Assembly (NCBI GenBank): GCA_008508345.1
Contig: QNGE01000847.1
Span: 1 to 64,000, forward strand
Length of the DNA: 64,000 nt
Direction: 5' to 3'
From: Paragonimus westermani
Taxonomy: Eukaryota; Platyhelminthes; Trematoda; Plagiorchiida; Troglotrematidae
Positions 23,131 through 35,919 of the stretch are shown here, in pieces. The stretch's first letter is position 1. Each line of letters starts with the position of its first letter. A model generated the notes under the pieces. The model was not told where the DNA came from and made no database searches. It worked only from the letters and a program-made list of their open reading frames with translations. A program made the translations under genes and the position numbers.

Positions 23131-25250
23131 TGGCGCTGAAACTGTCAGAGAGCTCACAATAAACCATAATCTGAGCTGGAGTATGGGAATAAAGTGCCCA
23201 AGGTATGGTCACGTACTAAGTCGGCACACCTCTGCGTTTGAGCGAGTCTAAAATTGTTGATCGATCCACTGAATCGAAGGCACCTTCATAGTCAAGAAAA
23301 ACAACGATTGTTAGCCGGCGGTATACATGGCGCTACACCAAAATTTGACGAACAGTAAAAATGTGACCTACACATCCCCGCCCGGGGCGAAACCCTGCCC
23401 GTTCTTCTTTAATGTTTACCTCTCGAGCTGCAGGGAGTCGGCGAAGTATAATTGACGCTAGAACTCTGAAAATTACTGGGGTCAAACTGATTCCTCTATG
23501 GTTTTCCCAAGAGCCCCTTATACCTTTCTTGAATACAGAAACTACTATCGAGTGACCCCAACTCGAGGGGATAGTTTCCCTCGTCCATACAAGTTGAAAC
23601 AAATGGGTCAAAGCCTCTACTAACGCCCCCCACCTTCTTTGAAAGCTGCTGACATAAGGTCATCTGGACCAGCAGCCTTATTACACTTGAGAGCCGCAAT
23701 GCAATTGCGGAACTCAGCCTCAGTGGGTGGTTCCAAGTCTACCAACCAGGGCATTATATTACAAGTTCGTGGCGGCAACGCGGTAGAAGCGCGAGGCCAG
23801 TTAAATTCACCCTCAAAGTGTTCAGCCCGCTGCTCTAACCTTCTGGACTTAGTATAAACGAGTGTGCCATCTGTCTCGTTGATAGCTTCACTGACAGACG
23901 GATAAGCTTGAACAGTTCGCCTGTATTTCCTGAAGCAAAAGCAGTCTCCATTTCCTAAAATTTTCCCAATAACCAAGCCTCACGATCAGCCTTTAGGCTA
24001 CGTTTTAGTTTCCTACGGACATCTCTTCTACACTTGTTATATGAACTGCCAGGAAGGATGTTCCGCCTGGCTTCTAACAACTCCAGGGATTTCTCCCGGA
24101 TCCAATGTTTGTTCATCCCATCTACCCCCGTGCCGCACGCCACAGTACCTGCTTCAGGAATGGCCTGTGTGATGTGGGTCCAGGAGTCATCAGGATCTTC
24201 GGAGTGAGAACTACTAAGGCAGATTTCTAAGCTGGTTTGATACTTATGCTTCACCGACGGTATAGTCAGCTTCTCAACAGCCGATCGTTGCTGTCGGTGG
24301 GGTCGTTGCTCAGCAAAAGTGAGTAAGAAACGACAACGTACCAGCGCATGATCTGAATCTAGGTACGTGCTNNNNNNNNNNNNNNNNNNNNNNNNNNNNN
24401 NNNNNNNNNNNNNNNNNNNNNNNNNNNNNNNNNNNNNNNNNNNNNNNNNNNNNNNNNNNNNNNNNNNNNNNNNNNNNNNNNNNNNNNNNNNNNNNNNNNN
24501 NNNNNNNNNNNNNNNNNNNNNNNNNNNNNNNNNNNNNNNNNNNNNNNNNNNNNNNNNNNNNNNNNNNNNNNNNNNNNNNNNNNNNNNNNNNNNNNNNNNN
24601 NNNNNNNNNNNNNNNNNNNNNNNNNNNNNNNNNNNNNNNNNNNNNNNNNNNNNNNNNNNNNNNNNNNNNNNNNNNNNNNNNNNNNNNNNNNNNNNNNNNN
24701 NNNNNNNNNNNNNNNNNNNNNNNNNNNNNNNNNNNNNNNNNNNNNNNNNNNNNNNNNNNNNNNNNNNNNNNNNNNNNNNNNNNNNNNNNNNNNNNNNNNN
24801 NNNNNNNNNNNNNNNNNNNNNNNNNNNNNNNNNNNNNNNNNNNNNNNNNNNNNNNNNNNNNNNNNNNNNNNNNNNNNNNNNNNNNNNNNNNNNNNNNNNN
24901 NNNNNNNNNNNNNNNNNNNNNNNNNNNNNNNNNNNNNNNNNNNNNNNNNNNNNNNNNNNNNNNNNNNNNNNNNNNNNNNNNNNNNNNNNNNNNNNNNNNN
25001 NNNNNNNNNNNNNNNNNNNNNNNNNNNNNNNNNNNNNNNNNNNNNNNNNCAGGAGAACGATTAGGGTTCTCAACCAAAGCCTTTGGCTCAAAAGCCTGTA
25101 CCGCAAGGCAGCGGGTGGGTGGCGGTGTACCAGAAATGGTACGTTTTTCGAGAAGAGATGCCAACCGTCTTCCAACCCCCAACTTGGAGGACCAGGAGAC
25201 TGTGGTTTGTCAGACCTCTACCTGTTGGCCTGTCTAGTATGAGTAACCCT
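23130..25250 (-). mobile_element. RTE-type LINE copy C1 inserted in BEL/Pao copy 2
   Basis: On the minus strand: endonuclease start (about 25250-25050), a 678-base gap, endonuclease end with DSDHALVRCRF (24370-24290), linker with WTHITQAIPEAG and WIREKSLELLEARR (24260-23955), RT with NKAAGPDDLMSAAFKEGG (23700-23620), GISLTPVIFRVLASIILRR (about 23500) and FLDYEGAFDSVDRS (about 23270), ending near SDSFSAMS at about 23135. The RT motif B and the YADD region are absent, so the 3' end is lost. Several frameshifts. Features match the RTE clade, which includes SR2-like elements of flukes. Confidence 0.8.
24372..25049. other. Assembly gap, 678 N
   Basis: A run of N inside the endonuclease of the RTE LINE. 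The flanks belong to one element in the same orientation, so the true missing length is probably close to an endonuclease segment; the gap was likely caused by other copies of the element. Confidence 0.99.
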
Positions 25251-25319
25251 CATGGCGTGTTCACCACACCGTCCAGTTTGGCTCAAGAAGTCATCGAGAT
25301 GCGCAAGCCGTCACACAAC

Positions 25320-26300
25320 TTCAACATCCAGTCTTATCGCGACCGGACACAGCTTTTATGTTAACACATTTCCCGGCATCAGCCATGCGGCAGTGAATCC
25401 TCGGGGCACATAGGCTAGGGATGGCAGAGAAGACACATCCTTTCGTAACCGTATTCTGCGTTAGTTTTAAGCTCACAATAGATTGATACGCTTTGCAGCC
25501 ACACTCGATATCACACGCTTGTTCGGATGACAACTTGTCACCAGTTGTTACTATTACACATTGCTCTCTTGAAACCAGCGAGATTATCATCAGCCTCAAA
25601 GCTATCCGGCACCCATTTGGTTATGCAAAATCCTTCTCTGGACAGCAGTGGCGCTAAGCTCCGAACAAAGCCAGTTGAAAGGAATGTATTGGAAAAGAGG
25701 GACGTACAGTCATCAACGAAATATTCCGTTTGAATGGCTTGGCAAAAGCCCTCCCCACACATATACCCAAGTCTTTCCTCCGTTTTCCGCAAAACAAAAT
25801 TTGCGAAAGCAGAGAACGGGTAGCTCTGAATGAGTGTACCGCCGCCCTACATACCGTGCGTTCATCTGTGAGATTCCCGTGGAACTGCCAGAATATTCTC
25901 AAGACGTGACAATTTGTTTCGATCACACCAACTTGGAAAGTCTTCTCTACATATGCCGCAGTGTCAACCGGATAAGTTTTGCGACCCAGCAACACATCTA
26001 ATCATTGAGTTGTAGAGTCCGGTTTTCGTGGTAGCTGAGAGCTCAGAGATCCACCAGGATACCTCGCCGCGCAGTCGGATACTTCGTAGAGCTTACCAGG
26101 TTGTTTAGTGTTAAGTACAAGGTAAGCTGATCAGGCTCAATATTCACAAATACTTGCTCGGTGTATCCATTGGTGAGGTGAGACTGTGTTAGGGCAGTAA
26201 AACTCAAATGTAATTCTTTTTCACTTAAAAAGTGGTTTCGTAAAAGGTTCAGAGGTTTTAGAGCAAGTATCCCGATGGACGGTGGAAAAAACTCCAAGGC
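25320..26300 (-). pseudogene. BEL/Pao copy 2 reverse transcriptase
   Basis: Three frames cover the RT. 26297-26043 carries the N-terminal region with NLLRNHFLSEKELHLSF and LTNGYTEQV. 25995-25654 carries FQVGVIETNCHVLRIFW. 25792-25538 carries the active-site stretch TEYFVDDCTSLF followed by LLSREGFCITKWV. 25599-25321 carries the thumb, with VTKGCVFSAIPSLCAP. Unlike copy 1 the catalytic VDD is kept, but frameshifts and stops break the frame. Confidence 0.7.
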
Positions 26301-26479
26301 TGCTCATGGTAGCAAAACCAAACAAACACGGTTCTCAATAACCGTTACAGCTAACTTAACTTCCTGGGAATAATATTCAGTAGCGTGTAATGTACCGTCA
26401 AACCCATGATTGCAAAGAAGTTGGAGTTGTTCCTTAGTGGAGCAACCTCCTTGAACAGCACAGCTGACGGAAACACACT

Positions 26480-26906
26480 ATTAAGCGTCTTCACCAAGTG
26501 GACTACAAGTCATCCAGCCGGGCAGGATTCCATTCACATGGAGCTATTTCTGTTAACTGAATCTTTGATGAGGTAACCAGTGTGCCTCTGCGACATCACA
26601 TCCAATCAGTGTACGAATCTCTCTTTGGTGGGTCTGACTGAACTCGATTCCCTTCAGTTGCTGCCACTACTCATTCCCACATCTTGAGTGAACTACAGGT
26701 CCAAACAGCAAATCCTCTATGGCACAAGGCCCCTCGACCACAACGGCCTCATCCATAAACAACTGAGATATCTCGAATTCTGCTTTGACACAAGTGGAGT
26801 TAAGTGCACCATCGTATGTAGCGCTAGTCAGGCACGGCTGACGTCCATCAGCAAAACTGTTTGAACCTGTTTGAACCGATGTCCAGAAAAGCACAAGTTC
26901 TGACAA
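26480..26906 (-). pseudogene. BEL/Pao copy 2 protease-RT spacer
   Basis: Frame 26906-26667 reads ATYDGALNSTCVKAEFEIS and then VVVEGPCAIEDLLFG; the next frame has LKGIEF and LIGCDVAEAHW. The last motif is the conserved LIGxDxPEAHW block after the BEL/Pao protease. The protease active site itself was not found. Confidence 0.6.
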
Positions 26907-29900
26907 GGTTTGCTGGAGTTTCCACCCTCACCAGAACCACCCCAGTTGTACGCATTTGCTATCGGAGCTCGTCAGATTACAGACCCCATTGTCGTTGCGA
27001 GAGAGCTGTCGTGTAGGTTGGCTAATTTTATTGTAAAGCAAACGGCGATACCGATCTCTGAAGCCGCCTCCACCACACAGAGTCTTATTAGAAACTTCAA
27101 AGCCCAATGCGATACATTAAAGCGCACAAAAAGTGCGCCCACTCAGCGAGCACAGGACCACTTACCAGGTATATCGAGCTCGATGAACGTCTCAAGGCTA
27201 CTTACAAGTCCGCGCATGTCACAGTTCGTAGAACAGTTCCTTGGTAGCGAAATTTAGAGTCTGCTAGTTCCTTCTCCGAATCTGGCAACTTGTTCACACA
27301 TGCAACCTTTATTATGGGCATCATGGCTATTGATTTCACTTTCTCCTAATCTGCCCGTCGCCGCCCGTGCACATCAAGAAACGCACTTGGTAAGCTCGGC
27401 GAACTTTGGCTCGCGCCCTCACGACCTTATCCGGTCCGCTTTCTTAGCCCACTCAAATGGTGGGCTGAGGAGAAGCCCGCCCCGAAATCTGCCCCAGTGT
27501 ACTCAGATAGTTCGAATCAACTTTTTAACTCATCTGCAATTTTTCGTGCAAGCGCACAACCTTGCCAGTCCGCCATCAGTATTAGGTACATCGGCTTCCA
27601 TCAGCAACCCGTCGATCTGAGATCATCAGGAATGATACGGCTATCCATGAAGGTCTTGTGATACCTCTCTCGTCTTCATGTATACCATTAATGGTGACAA
27701 CATTATACAGTCCTCATGTGCCTCGCGAGCTCTTCCCCGAAAATATTGTAAATGTCACAGCATTCGGTAACCGTAATATGCCACTTCAGCTTTAGCGTAA
27801 TGTTCAAAATGATTCAAGAACGTACAGCGATTAATCGGACGGCACATCTGTGAGATGCGGAGAATGTAAGCGGGTAATTTCGTTACATAGTCATTCTGAA
27901 AGATTTCAGCTTCCTAACAACTAAAACAAAGTTGTTTCTGGCAATCCGCCACGTACTGTTTAGAAAGAATGCTCTCGAAACTCCGGGATTTCCGGCGTCA
28001 ACAGGTCTTCTCGGGTGTTTTAAAAACATAACACTCCGTCAAATTTCTGCACAGGTATCACTTTTTTCAATATGTTATGAATATTTTGAACGGAAAAGTG
28101 GACTTTTTTAAGATGCGAAGTTTTGCTAACAAATATCTGCTGAAGATTATCCCCAAGAAGTAAATGGTTACGTTGGTGGACCGTTAGTATGTGAGCTTGC
28201 AATATCGTCTGAATGGTAGTAGATGGAATATTGTAAAAAGTATGAAATACGCCCATCGTGTTGTGGGAAATATATTTGTTTGGAGGTGTGAAAGACTTTT
28301 GTTAAGGACGCTGAGAAACAGCGTCAATTTAATGGCAAAACAGTTTGCCTAGGTAGCTGACTTATTGTGATTTGATACATAGAAGAAGCGAGCAATGAAT
28401 GATTAATAAAAGTACACAGTATTCGTTGTAAACCTTCTTTCGTGAATTTTTGCGTTCAATATTCCGTGAACTAGGTGCCGACAGTGGATAAATCAGAGTG
28501 TTAACGATCAACTCCACGTGGGACCAGAAGCCACCGAAATTTGGGGGCACCGCGGTTAAGTGAATAGCAATGCAGTTGATGATTTCAAGGCATATTATGG
28601 ATGTAAGTTGGCGTGTTCTGCTAGCCGCACTTACTGATCTGTGTAATCTGGCGTGAGCTGGTTTGGCATTATGATAACAAAGAAATCGGCAACTTCATGA
28701 AATTACCTGGACTCCCCAGTAGGTAGAACTTAATGTGTTTCCCAGAAGACAAAACTGTTATACAGGAGGTGATGCATGCTACCAAATGAAGCCTTTTGGT
28801 GTGTGGCATGTAGCGGCCCTATTTTTCATCGCTAACCGCGTTTAAGTTACGATCGGCATTTGTACCATTTCTCCTCCTCAAATTTTGTATGCGCTAAAAT
28901 GTTTGTTTGAACAAGTATGGTTAACGGCAGGTCGCACGCGCAATCAAACGTTCAGCTCCGCCGCCTGTTTGCTTGACATTTTGCTGTACTGACGTTTTAT
29001 CTTGCTATTCGCTCGTTCTGACGTCGACTTTGTAGCAGTCTGGAGACTTCACTGGCCTTTCAGTGGTATGAGGTATAAAATAGTTCTCAAACTCACAGCT
29101 GCACATTTTACCCAGACTATTAAGAAAGCTCGCATGATGCATGATGCCCGATTGTTTAACTGCATGTCATGTGACTGTTTCGCCAACCGGAAACACACAT
29201 GTGTCACTTTCTTCCGGTTTACTTGCTCGTCGACGACCAGTCTCTAGCCTCTCTCTCTCATTCGCGTTTCGGTGCTTTTTATAGAGCTATCAGAGACCAA
29301 TTGTATATTTCGTCGATTAAAGATTTGCTCTCCGTGTTGATTTTGTCAAGGTCTGTTGCGTTATTTTGAGATTGCTGAGGTTTGATTGATGTTGAAAGGT
29401 GGCCCTACGCTTTACTCTCTTCCCCAAATGAGATACATTACTCCTCCTTGTTCTTACACAACCTGCCTTGACCGTTTCCCTTACCCCTATTTAGTCCGAG
29501 CCATGTAAACTTCCAAATACCGAAATTAGACATTTTTCTTCCATATTTTCCCTTGAGTAACTTATGATTCCCGTCGTTTTGCTCTGACCAAACCAATGAC
29601 CTTTGTTTGAGTGAGCTCAACCCGTTTTATCGTCCACCATTGTTGATCGGTGCCTGGTTGTTAATTTGTTGTTCGGGCACTTTCTTTGATCTCTGAGGAT
29701 TTTCACATTCTAGGTGAGAGACAATGTTCTTGTACATTGATTCAATCAGTACCGTATTAAACCCAGTTATTACGAGCGCCTTCTCGGTAACCGTTTCGAG
29801 GATAGATTCTCTGTCGTTGAATATTGAGAGGCATTTACTGGATCAACAGATTACGCGTAACTAGGTGTGAACTTGGATCGTTAGCGAACGATTCAATACT

Positions 29901-30107
29901 CCGTCCTCGACGGCCTTCTGCTTTCCGAGTCTGACAATTGCCTACTTGGGGAATAGCAACTTAGTGCGAAGATCACTAAATTGATAAGCCCATTTGAACA
30001 AATTTTGTTTCCCATAGGTATATCTTTTGTACAATTGTGAGTTGCTATTTGTTAGACATTTTACATATTCATTTCTTTTAAAATTCGTTATTATCCATTC
30101 CGCTATA
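26907..30107. other. About 3.2 kb with no recognisable gene
   Basis: Two plus-strand frames (26910-27257, 115 codons; 27300-27620, 106 codons) follow each other but show no known domain, and the BEL/Pao gag would be expected here on the other strand. From about 29000 to 30107, with a TATA-like GGTATAAAATAG at about 29070, the sequence precedes a gypsy gag and may be a decayed LTR and leader; no second LTR proves it. Confidence 0.35.
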
Positions 30108-31990
30108 ATGGAGGCTCAATCGCACGTTTTGTCAGACGCTTTGGTTAGTACATTAGCCGTGCCGTTTGCACCCTTCAGGGAGAATAATCCTAAGTCGCGG
30201 TTTGCTCCGTTAGAAGCTACATTTGCACTACGACAAATCACTTAGGAGCTGACGCGTTTCCATCGCGTAGTTGCGGCACTGCCACCTCACGTCATTGACA
30301 AAGTGGACGATATTCTGGAGCTACCGGACTCTAAGAAGCCTTACGAGCAACTCAAAGCAGCCGCAATTGAGCGCGTCAGCTTGTCTGATCGCAAGCGTAC
30401 TTCTCAGCTTTTGAGTGCGACCGAGATTGGTGATGGTAAACCATCGCAGCCCCTTTGCCATATGCAGCGGTTAGCGGCATGGCACACACAGAAGAGGCTG
30501 TACATAAGGAGATGTGGCTACGACGATTACCTGAAGATATGCAAAACATCCTTAGCGCTAACCCATCAGCACCCTGTTCAACCATAGCTTACGTCGCCGA
30601 CCGGAGCGGGAAAACATAAACCGCCGCTGTTTCCCAACTCGCTTCGAATAGTCAGGGCGCAATTGCCACTTTAAATGCTCAAATTGCTACCCTAACTTAA
30701 TAACCTCAGGCCTTGATGACGCAGCGTTCAAGGTCACGCTTGGCTATCCTTATTCGACGAACAGTGGCCCCTCAGGGTCGCGTGATTCTCATCAGTCGCT
30801 ACCGAACGCTAATCCCGATCACCGCTGGTATCACCAGCATTTTGGCAAGAAAGCCTGACGATGCCGACAGCCTTGTACCTTTCGTCCAGTCAGCAAACAG
30901 GGCAGCCAAATCCACATGGCTAACGTCGTAATCTGCTCGCCTGGTAGTCTGTTCTTTCTAAAAGATCAAGAGTCGGGATTCGCTATCTTATCGACACAGG
31001 TGCTGAGGTATGCGTGATCCTATCTGAGGCCCACGACTTAAACAGATAATCCATTTTGAATCTCCGAGCAGCCAACGGAATCACTATGAAAGTGTTTGGC
31101 CAAGGCTCTTGAACATTTAATGTAGATCTCCGTAGGCCTTTTCACTGGGTCTTCACGGTCGCCGACGTTCAAATGGCGATTATCGGCATCGGCCTTCTTC
31201 AGCACTTTGACCCGTTGGTAGATTTCAGATGACATCGTCTACTCGACCAAACGACAAAGCTTACCATTACCGAGAGTTTGACCGTTGAGGTGTCATTCAG
31301 TCCCTTATATCAAAGCTCTACGAAACTAAACTATCCGAATGTTTATCCACAGTCTCCATCTCTGCCTGTCGTCAGAAGTTCCCTGAGGCACCACATAGTC
31401 ACGACAGGCCCGCCGGTGTTCGCCAAGGCTCGCAGATTGACACTAGACAAGCTCAAAATACCCCGCGCTGAGTTTGAGCACATGCTCGGGATTGGGTTCA
31501 TCCGCCGCTAGAGCATGGAGCGATTGGCGTCCTTGTGGAGACTATTGTTAGCTCAACAACGACACAGTACTTGACACGTACCCGATTACGCACGCACAAA
31601 ACATCACAGCTAGCCTTCGTGGTACCTGTGTGTTCTCGAAAATTGATCTGGTGCGCACACGCCACCAGAAACTCCACACAAACGTTTCAACGTTTCATCG
31701 ACGAGGCCACATGGGGTCTGGATTTCGTCCACCCCTACATCGGCGACCTTTTGTCTGCGAGCGCTTCTGAAGAGAAACATCGGATTCATCGGCGACAGCT
31801 CTTCAACAAATCAGCAACTTTTGGCATCGTGATTAATGCATAAAAGTGTTTTTGGCCAGCCAGCAAAGGAGTTCTCAGGGTACCCTGTGGACCAGCAGGT
31901 TCTTCGACCGCTAACCGATAATGTAATCCGTGATTTCCCACGTCCTGCCACCCTCGCTGCTATTCGTCAATTTAACAGGATGGTCAACTG
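30108..31990 (+). pseudogene. Ty3/gypsy copy 2, Gag-protease-RT half
   Basis: ATG at 30108. Gag (30108-30590) is one frame with an in-frame TAG at 30243-30245 and carries the block ELTRFHRVVAALPPHV and KPYEQLKAAAIERVSLSDRK, a gag type common in flatworm gypsy elements. The protease DTGAEV is at 30993-31010 with LRAANG and FGQG downstream. RT: HHIVTTGPPVFAKARRL (about 31390), [18 protein letters not shown] (about 31680) and the active site YIGDLL, where the first Asp of the YxDD box is Gly. The connection region RDFPRPATLAAIRQF ends near 31990. RNase H and integrase are missing. Dead. Confidence 0.8.
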
Positions 31991-31999
31991 CCGTAACGA

Positions 32000-32380
32000 T
32001 TCAGGCGTGATCGTTGAGTTACGCGTAGCCCAAAAAACAGATCCCAAAATGAGAACAGAATTGGATCCAACAATTTCTACGGTACTATTAACGAAATGCA
32101 TCAATATTTACGAAAGGCAAACCCCAATCGTTCGCGACGATAGTCTCGCTCGGCAAAATTACTAGCTCCTCAACAGGACCAACAAGTTCAAGGGTGAACC
32201 GACACACCAGCAGACCAGGACAATAATGGCCCCTCGCGCCGCGAACATTTGATGACACATTAGTTCAATAAAACAAAATGGGGTGGGTGAGATAGTGGGG
32301 CAAATATCAGGTTAGTGGGAAAAATTGGAATGCAAAAGATGGGGACGAATTTCCTCAGTTCGTGGATCAACAAATTTACA
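32000..32380 (+). repeat. LTR-like interspersed repeat L, longest copy
   Basis: Longest of at least four copies. 32000-32220 matches 37828-38049 with few differences; 32207-32380 matches 41029-41203 and 42470-42634. All copies with the right end stop at AAATTTACA. The repeat starts near TGATCG, ends in CA and contains AATAAA on the plus strand, features compatible with an LTR. It lies beside BEL/Pao copy 1 on one side and 37828-38049 on the other. 32381-32508 shows nothing else. Confidence 0.65.
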
Positions 32381-32508
32381 GCGCCCGCTAAAATTCGTCT
32401 GCGTCTGACAGGCCGCTGGTAGTGCTGTGCAGTTCTGGCTCTCTATCTGTCTATACTTAATATAACTATCCACACGACATATGTTGGAGACCTCGCGAAG
32501 CGTAGTGT

Positions 32509-33841
32509 CTAACAGTCATGCCCCTTTAACAAACAGAGGCGCCTCACATCTCTCCTCATTAGACCGGTCTTCGTGCGAAACTCTACAGTACGAACTAGTT
32601 CGTCCGCGTCTACTTCACATTTCGTAACTAGTCCCATGGGCCACTGATCCCTAGTCAGTCCATCGGACACAACAAGAACAACGTCACCGGCCTGGAAATT
32701 ACGTTGCCTTGTCAACCACCTCTGGCGCACTTGCGACGATGACACATACTCTCGAGACCACCTTTTTCCAAATGGTAGTTACCACGTCATTTGCTTGTCT
32801 CAAACACCCAGTGTACCTCTCTACCAGATTGCATTCTGGGGCTAACACTGCATTGCTCCTCAAGAGAAGTAAGTCATTCGGGGTCAGGGCGATGTTGTCA
32901 CGACCGTCTGCGGCAAAGAGAGCCAATGGTCTGTGGTTTAAAATATGCTCTACTTCAGCCAATGAAGTTAGAAGGGTTTCGTCATTGGTTCGTTGCTCTC
33001 GACAGATTGCGCTCAAAATACATCTGACAGATCAAATCAATCGCTCCTATTCTCCATCCCGATGACTAGCACACGGTGGGTTGAAGTGTCACTACATTCC
33101 CTTTTGTAAGAGCTTGTCACCGACGGATCCGTTACCTAAGTTGCGGACCCAACCTCTAAGCTCTTTGTCATCGGCTACAAAATTGGTACCGTTATCAGAA
33201 AAAATTGCCTCAGACCTACCTCTGCGTCCGATGAATCGTGAAAGGGCCATAATAAATGAGTCGGTACTCAACGTGTAAGCCACTTCGATATTTACTACTC
33301 GGGACTGCAGACACGTGACTATACATCCATACCTTTTTTCGGAAGTCCTGCCTCTCTTGAAACAAAAGGGTCGAAAATAATCCAACCCAACGTTCGTGAA
33401 CGGATACCACGCTGGGCTTACCGTAACAGATGTTAGAGGGGCCATTAGCTGCTTACCAACTGGAACACAAAGACGACGGCAGGCTAGGCAGGATCCAACG
33501 ACTCGCTCAACCGCTGCGCCACCCTGTATGACCTAGAAGTGCCTCCTTAGCAAACACAACACATGAGGCCTTCCGGAATAACCTTCGACCTCGTGATGAT
33601 TTCTTATAATAAGATCAACGATGTGATGGCGCTTAGGCAAAATTATTGGGTACATGGTCCCGAAACTGTAAGCTGATTGCGACAGTCGACCTCCTACCCG
33701 TATATTTCCTTCAATCATGACGGGGAACAATTTATTCAAGAAGCTCATCTGAGACAGAACAAAGAGGCTATCACAGCCAGACAGCCTGGACAGCAGGGCT
33801 ACTTCCTCGGAGAGGCACCCTGATTGTACTGATCTAATCAA
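32509..33841 (-). pseudogene. BEL/Pao copy 1 integrase
   Basis: Zinc-binding part at 33841-33533 (NIRVGGRLSQS, then LPKRHHIVDLIIRNHHE). Catalytic core at 33445-33092 with NVGLDYFRPF, VNIEVAYTLSTDSFIMAL and IFSDNGTNFVADD, so both D residues of the triad are visible. 33016-32699 has NHRPLALFAADGRDNIALTP with LLLLRSN. 32745-32509 is the DUF5641-type tail with FQAGDVVLVVSDG and WPMGLVTKCEVDADELVRTV. Frames differ between the pieces. The left end at 32509 is the natural end of the polyprotein. Confidence 0.85.
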
Positions 33842-34073
33842 ATCTACTTCTGCCGCTTTGATCTATTTTGAACTGAGAGGGCCGGCTTTCAAAGTCAATT
33901 CCGAGCGCCCGCCATGGAGTTCCGTAATGTAGCACTTGAACCGGGCAAGCCATACCACGGCTCTAAGCAATCGAGTCAAGCTTGAATATCAAATAATAAG
34001 GTTATGCAGACCGTTTGCTTGAACGACAAAATTAACATGAGTCGGCGTCTTCCTTAGTTTAATGTTGTTGGGC

Positions 34074-34632
34074 TCAACGAGGGAGTTGGATATCGGAGGC
34101 CATGACCTGCAAGGCCAACTCAGGGACTTTCGACCACTTGTCTTTTATTGGGCGGCCGGTAAAACCGCGCAAAGCTAAGTCAGCCGAATTTTCTTCGGAT
34201 CTCACGTATTCCCATTGTTTGGGTGTCGACGACTGATGGATCATAGAAAGGCGGTAAGCCACAAACGTGCAGAACCTAGTTGACACATTGTGGATATCAT
34301 AAAGGACGATCATGAAATCAGTCCAAAAATAACAATATTGGAATATCTGACCCAAGTTGTTAACGATGTAACCTCACGGCCAGGACTGCTGCGACTAATT
34401 CGAGTCTCGGGATAGTCACCGCTTTGGATGGTGCAACTTTAGGCTTGCTAAACAGTAGTGCACTATTCCTGGCACCTTCATTTGAGGTGAAGCATCTATT
34501 TGCTTCTGCCTCATAGCCCCCTCCAGAGGCATCAAAACATATATGCAGCTTGCATAGCTCTGTAACAATAACCTGCGAAAACAGCATGCAGCGTGGAACT
34601 CGCGGGTCATCAAGAGCCTTTAAGCTTGACAA
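34074..34632 (-). pseudogene. BEL/Pao copy 1 RNase H
   Basis: 34632-34360 holds the start with LCKLHICFDASGGGYEA (the FxDAS catalytic block), KPKVAPSKAVTIPRLELVAA (the E helix) and LAVRLHR. 34355-34074 continues with FWTDFMIVLYDIHN, FVAYRLSMIH, WEYVRSEENSADLALRG. In most BEL/Pao elements the second part reads TDSMTVL; here S is replaced by F. Confidence 0.82.
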
Positions 34633-34644
34633 CCAAGCTTGCCA

Positions 34645-35919
34645 CTATTTGCGGTCTTCTAGACTCAACGGTCCGTCCCATCCAAGACCACTCTTGCACA
34701 GCTTCTGAAGCAAACGTTTGCCTGGCGGTGGCCACGGCGAGACAAGACCCAAAGAGTCGTGTAGCGAAGAGACACAGGATAGCACCCCTTGCCTAGTCTC
34801 CACCCTGTTTGGGAGCTGAAGGCTCGAACGAAATTCATCCTTTTCAGCGTCCCATTGGATACCAAGAATTCGCTGTAATGGTAGGGATTTGGCTGCAATA
34901 TCCACTAAGGAGGGTGAGAGCTCTGAGGTCGGTATTGATGATAGCACCTCACGGTCGTTCCAAACCCAGTTTCGCAGTCGGAAGCCGTCTTTTGTCAACA
35001 TGTCAAAAACCTCTCTCACACAGTGTTTTGCTGTTTCCGCGCTGGGGACCGAACGAAGACAAGCATCAGCATAAAAATTCGCCTCAACTGATTCGCGAAT
35101 GTAATTTTCATACATCGACTCACAGTCCTCAGAGGTACGTCGTAATGCATAAATGGCGCAGATGGGGGAGGAGATAACGCTGAAAGGATGGGAAGACGTT
35201 TGGTACTCTACTTGATCTCTTGCAAGGTCATGTTCGGGCCACCACAGAACTCAGAACATACTCCCATCACGAACGGGGATGCGTACTTGTAGAAACATCT
35301 CTTCGATATCCGCTGACTGCCACTTTCTCTGTGCGGAATCGTAGCAATACGCCTACCAGATTTGTAGTCAAGTCGAGGCCTTGATACAGCCTGTCACTCA
35401 GGGACAGCCCCTTGTATTTAGCCGCACAATCAAAGACTACTCTGAGCTTCCCTGGTTTCCTAGAGTTCAGCACAGGGTGGTGTGGCAAGTACCATCGATG
35501 CGGGTAGCTTGGATCGAGATGAGCTTGGGGGACTCTTCCAACATACCCACGTTCACTGTGATGTTGCATCACCTTCGCGTGCTTTGAGAACGGTTGAATC
35601 TCCTTTTCAAGTATGACAAACGTTTCTGAACCATTTTGTAGTTGTTGGGGAATGGGAGGTGCTCATCCTTCCAAGAAAGAGGCACTCCATAATGCCCGTT
35701 TGCGTTCAGCGCGGATGACTGTACTAGTGATAAGTCCATCGAATCCTCTCTAGAGAGTGTGGGACCATTCGGGGACGTATCAGTGAACTCAGTATCATAT
35801 AAGGCACGAATCTGATCTCTTAACGTACAAACGTCCTGCGAAGGCCAGTTGACAGACGCCTTAGCCTGGCATTCACTGGTCAAAGGTCCACACAACATCC
35901 AACCGAACAGGGTCCTCAC
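34645..35919 (-). pseudogene. BEL/Pao copy 1 reverse transcriptase
   Basis: 35919-35569 is the spacer and start of RT; 35572-35267 has WYLPHHPVLNSRKPGKLRV VFD-type motif 2 and LTTNLVGVLLRFR; 35115-34645 has the active site region NFYADACLRSVPSAETAK, then DGFRLRNWVWN and a thumb with LSCVSSLHDSLGLVSPW. The usual YVDD is YADA, losing the second catalytic Asp, so the copy cannot make cDNA on its own. Confidence 0.85.

Larger units (their letters stand above)
21640..26906 (-). mobile_element. BEL/Pao LTR retrotransposon copy 2, decayed, split by an RTE LINE
   Basis: On the minus strand the pieces run protease region (26906-26480), RT (26300-25320), then an RTE insertion (25250-23130), RNase H (23130-22910), integrase (22620-22420) and integrase C terminus (22019-21640). 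This protease-RT-RNaseH-integrase order with BEL/Pao-type motifs defines the family. Each piece has frameshifts and stops. No LTRs were identified. Gag, expected right of 26906, could not be recognised. Confidence 0.75.

Noticed and set aside
26910..27620. Two consecutive plus ORFs as a small gene
   Set aside because: No domain, no splice sites joining them, and the region is where BEL/Pao gag should lie on the other strand.
32371..32392. GCGCCCGCT after repeat L as a tRNA-Lys primer site
   Set aside because: Only six to seven bases match, TGG is absent, and no plus-strand gag follows.
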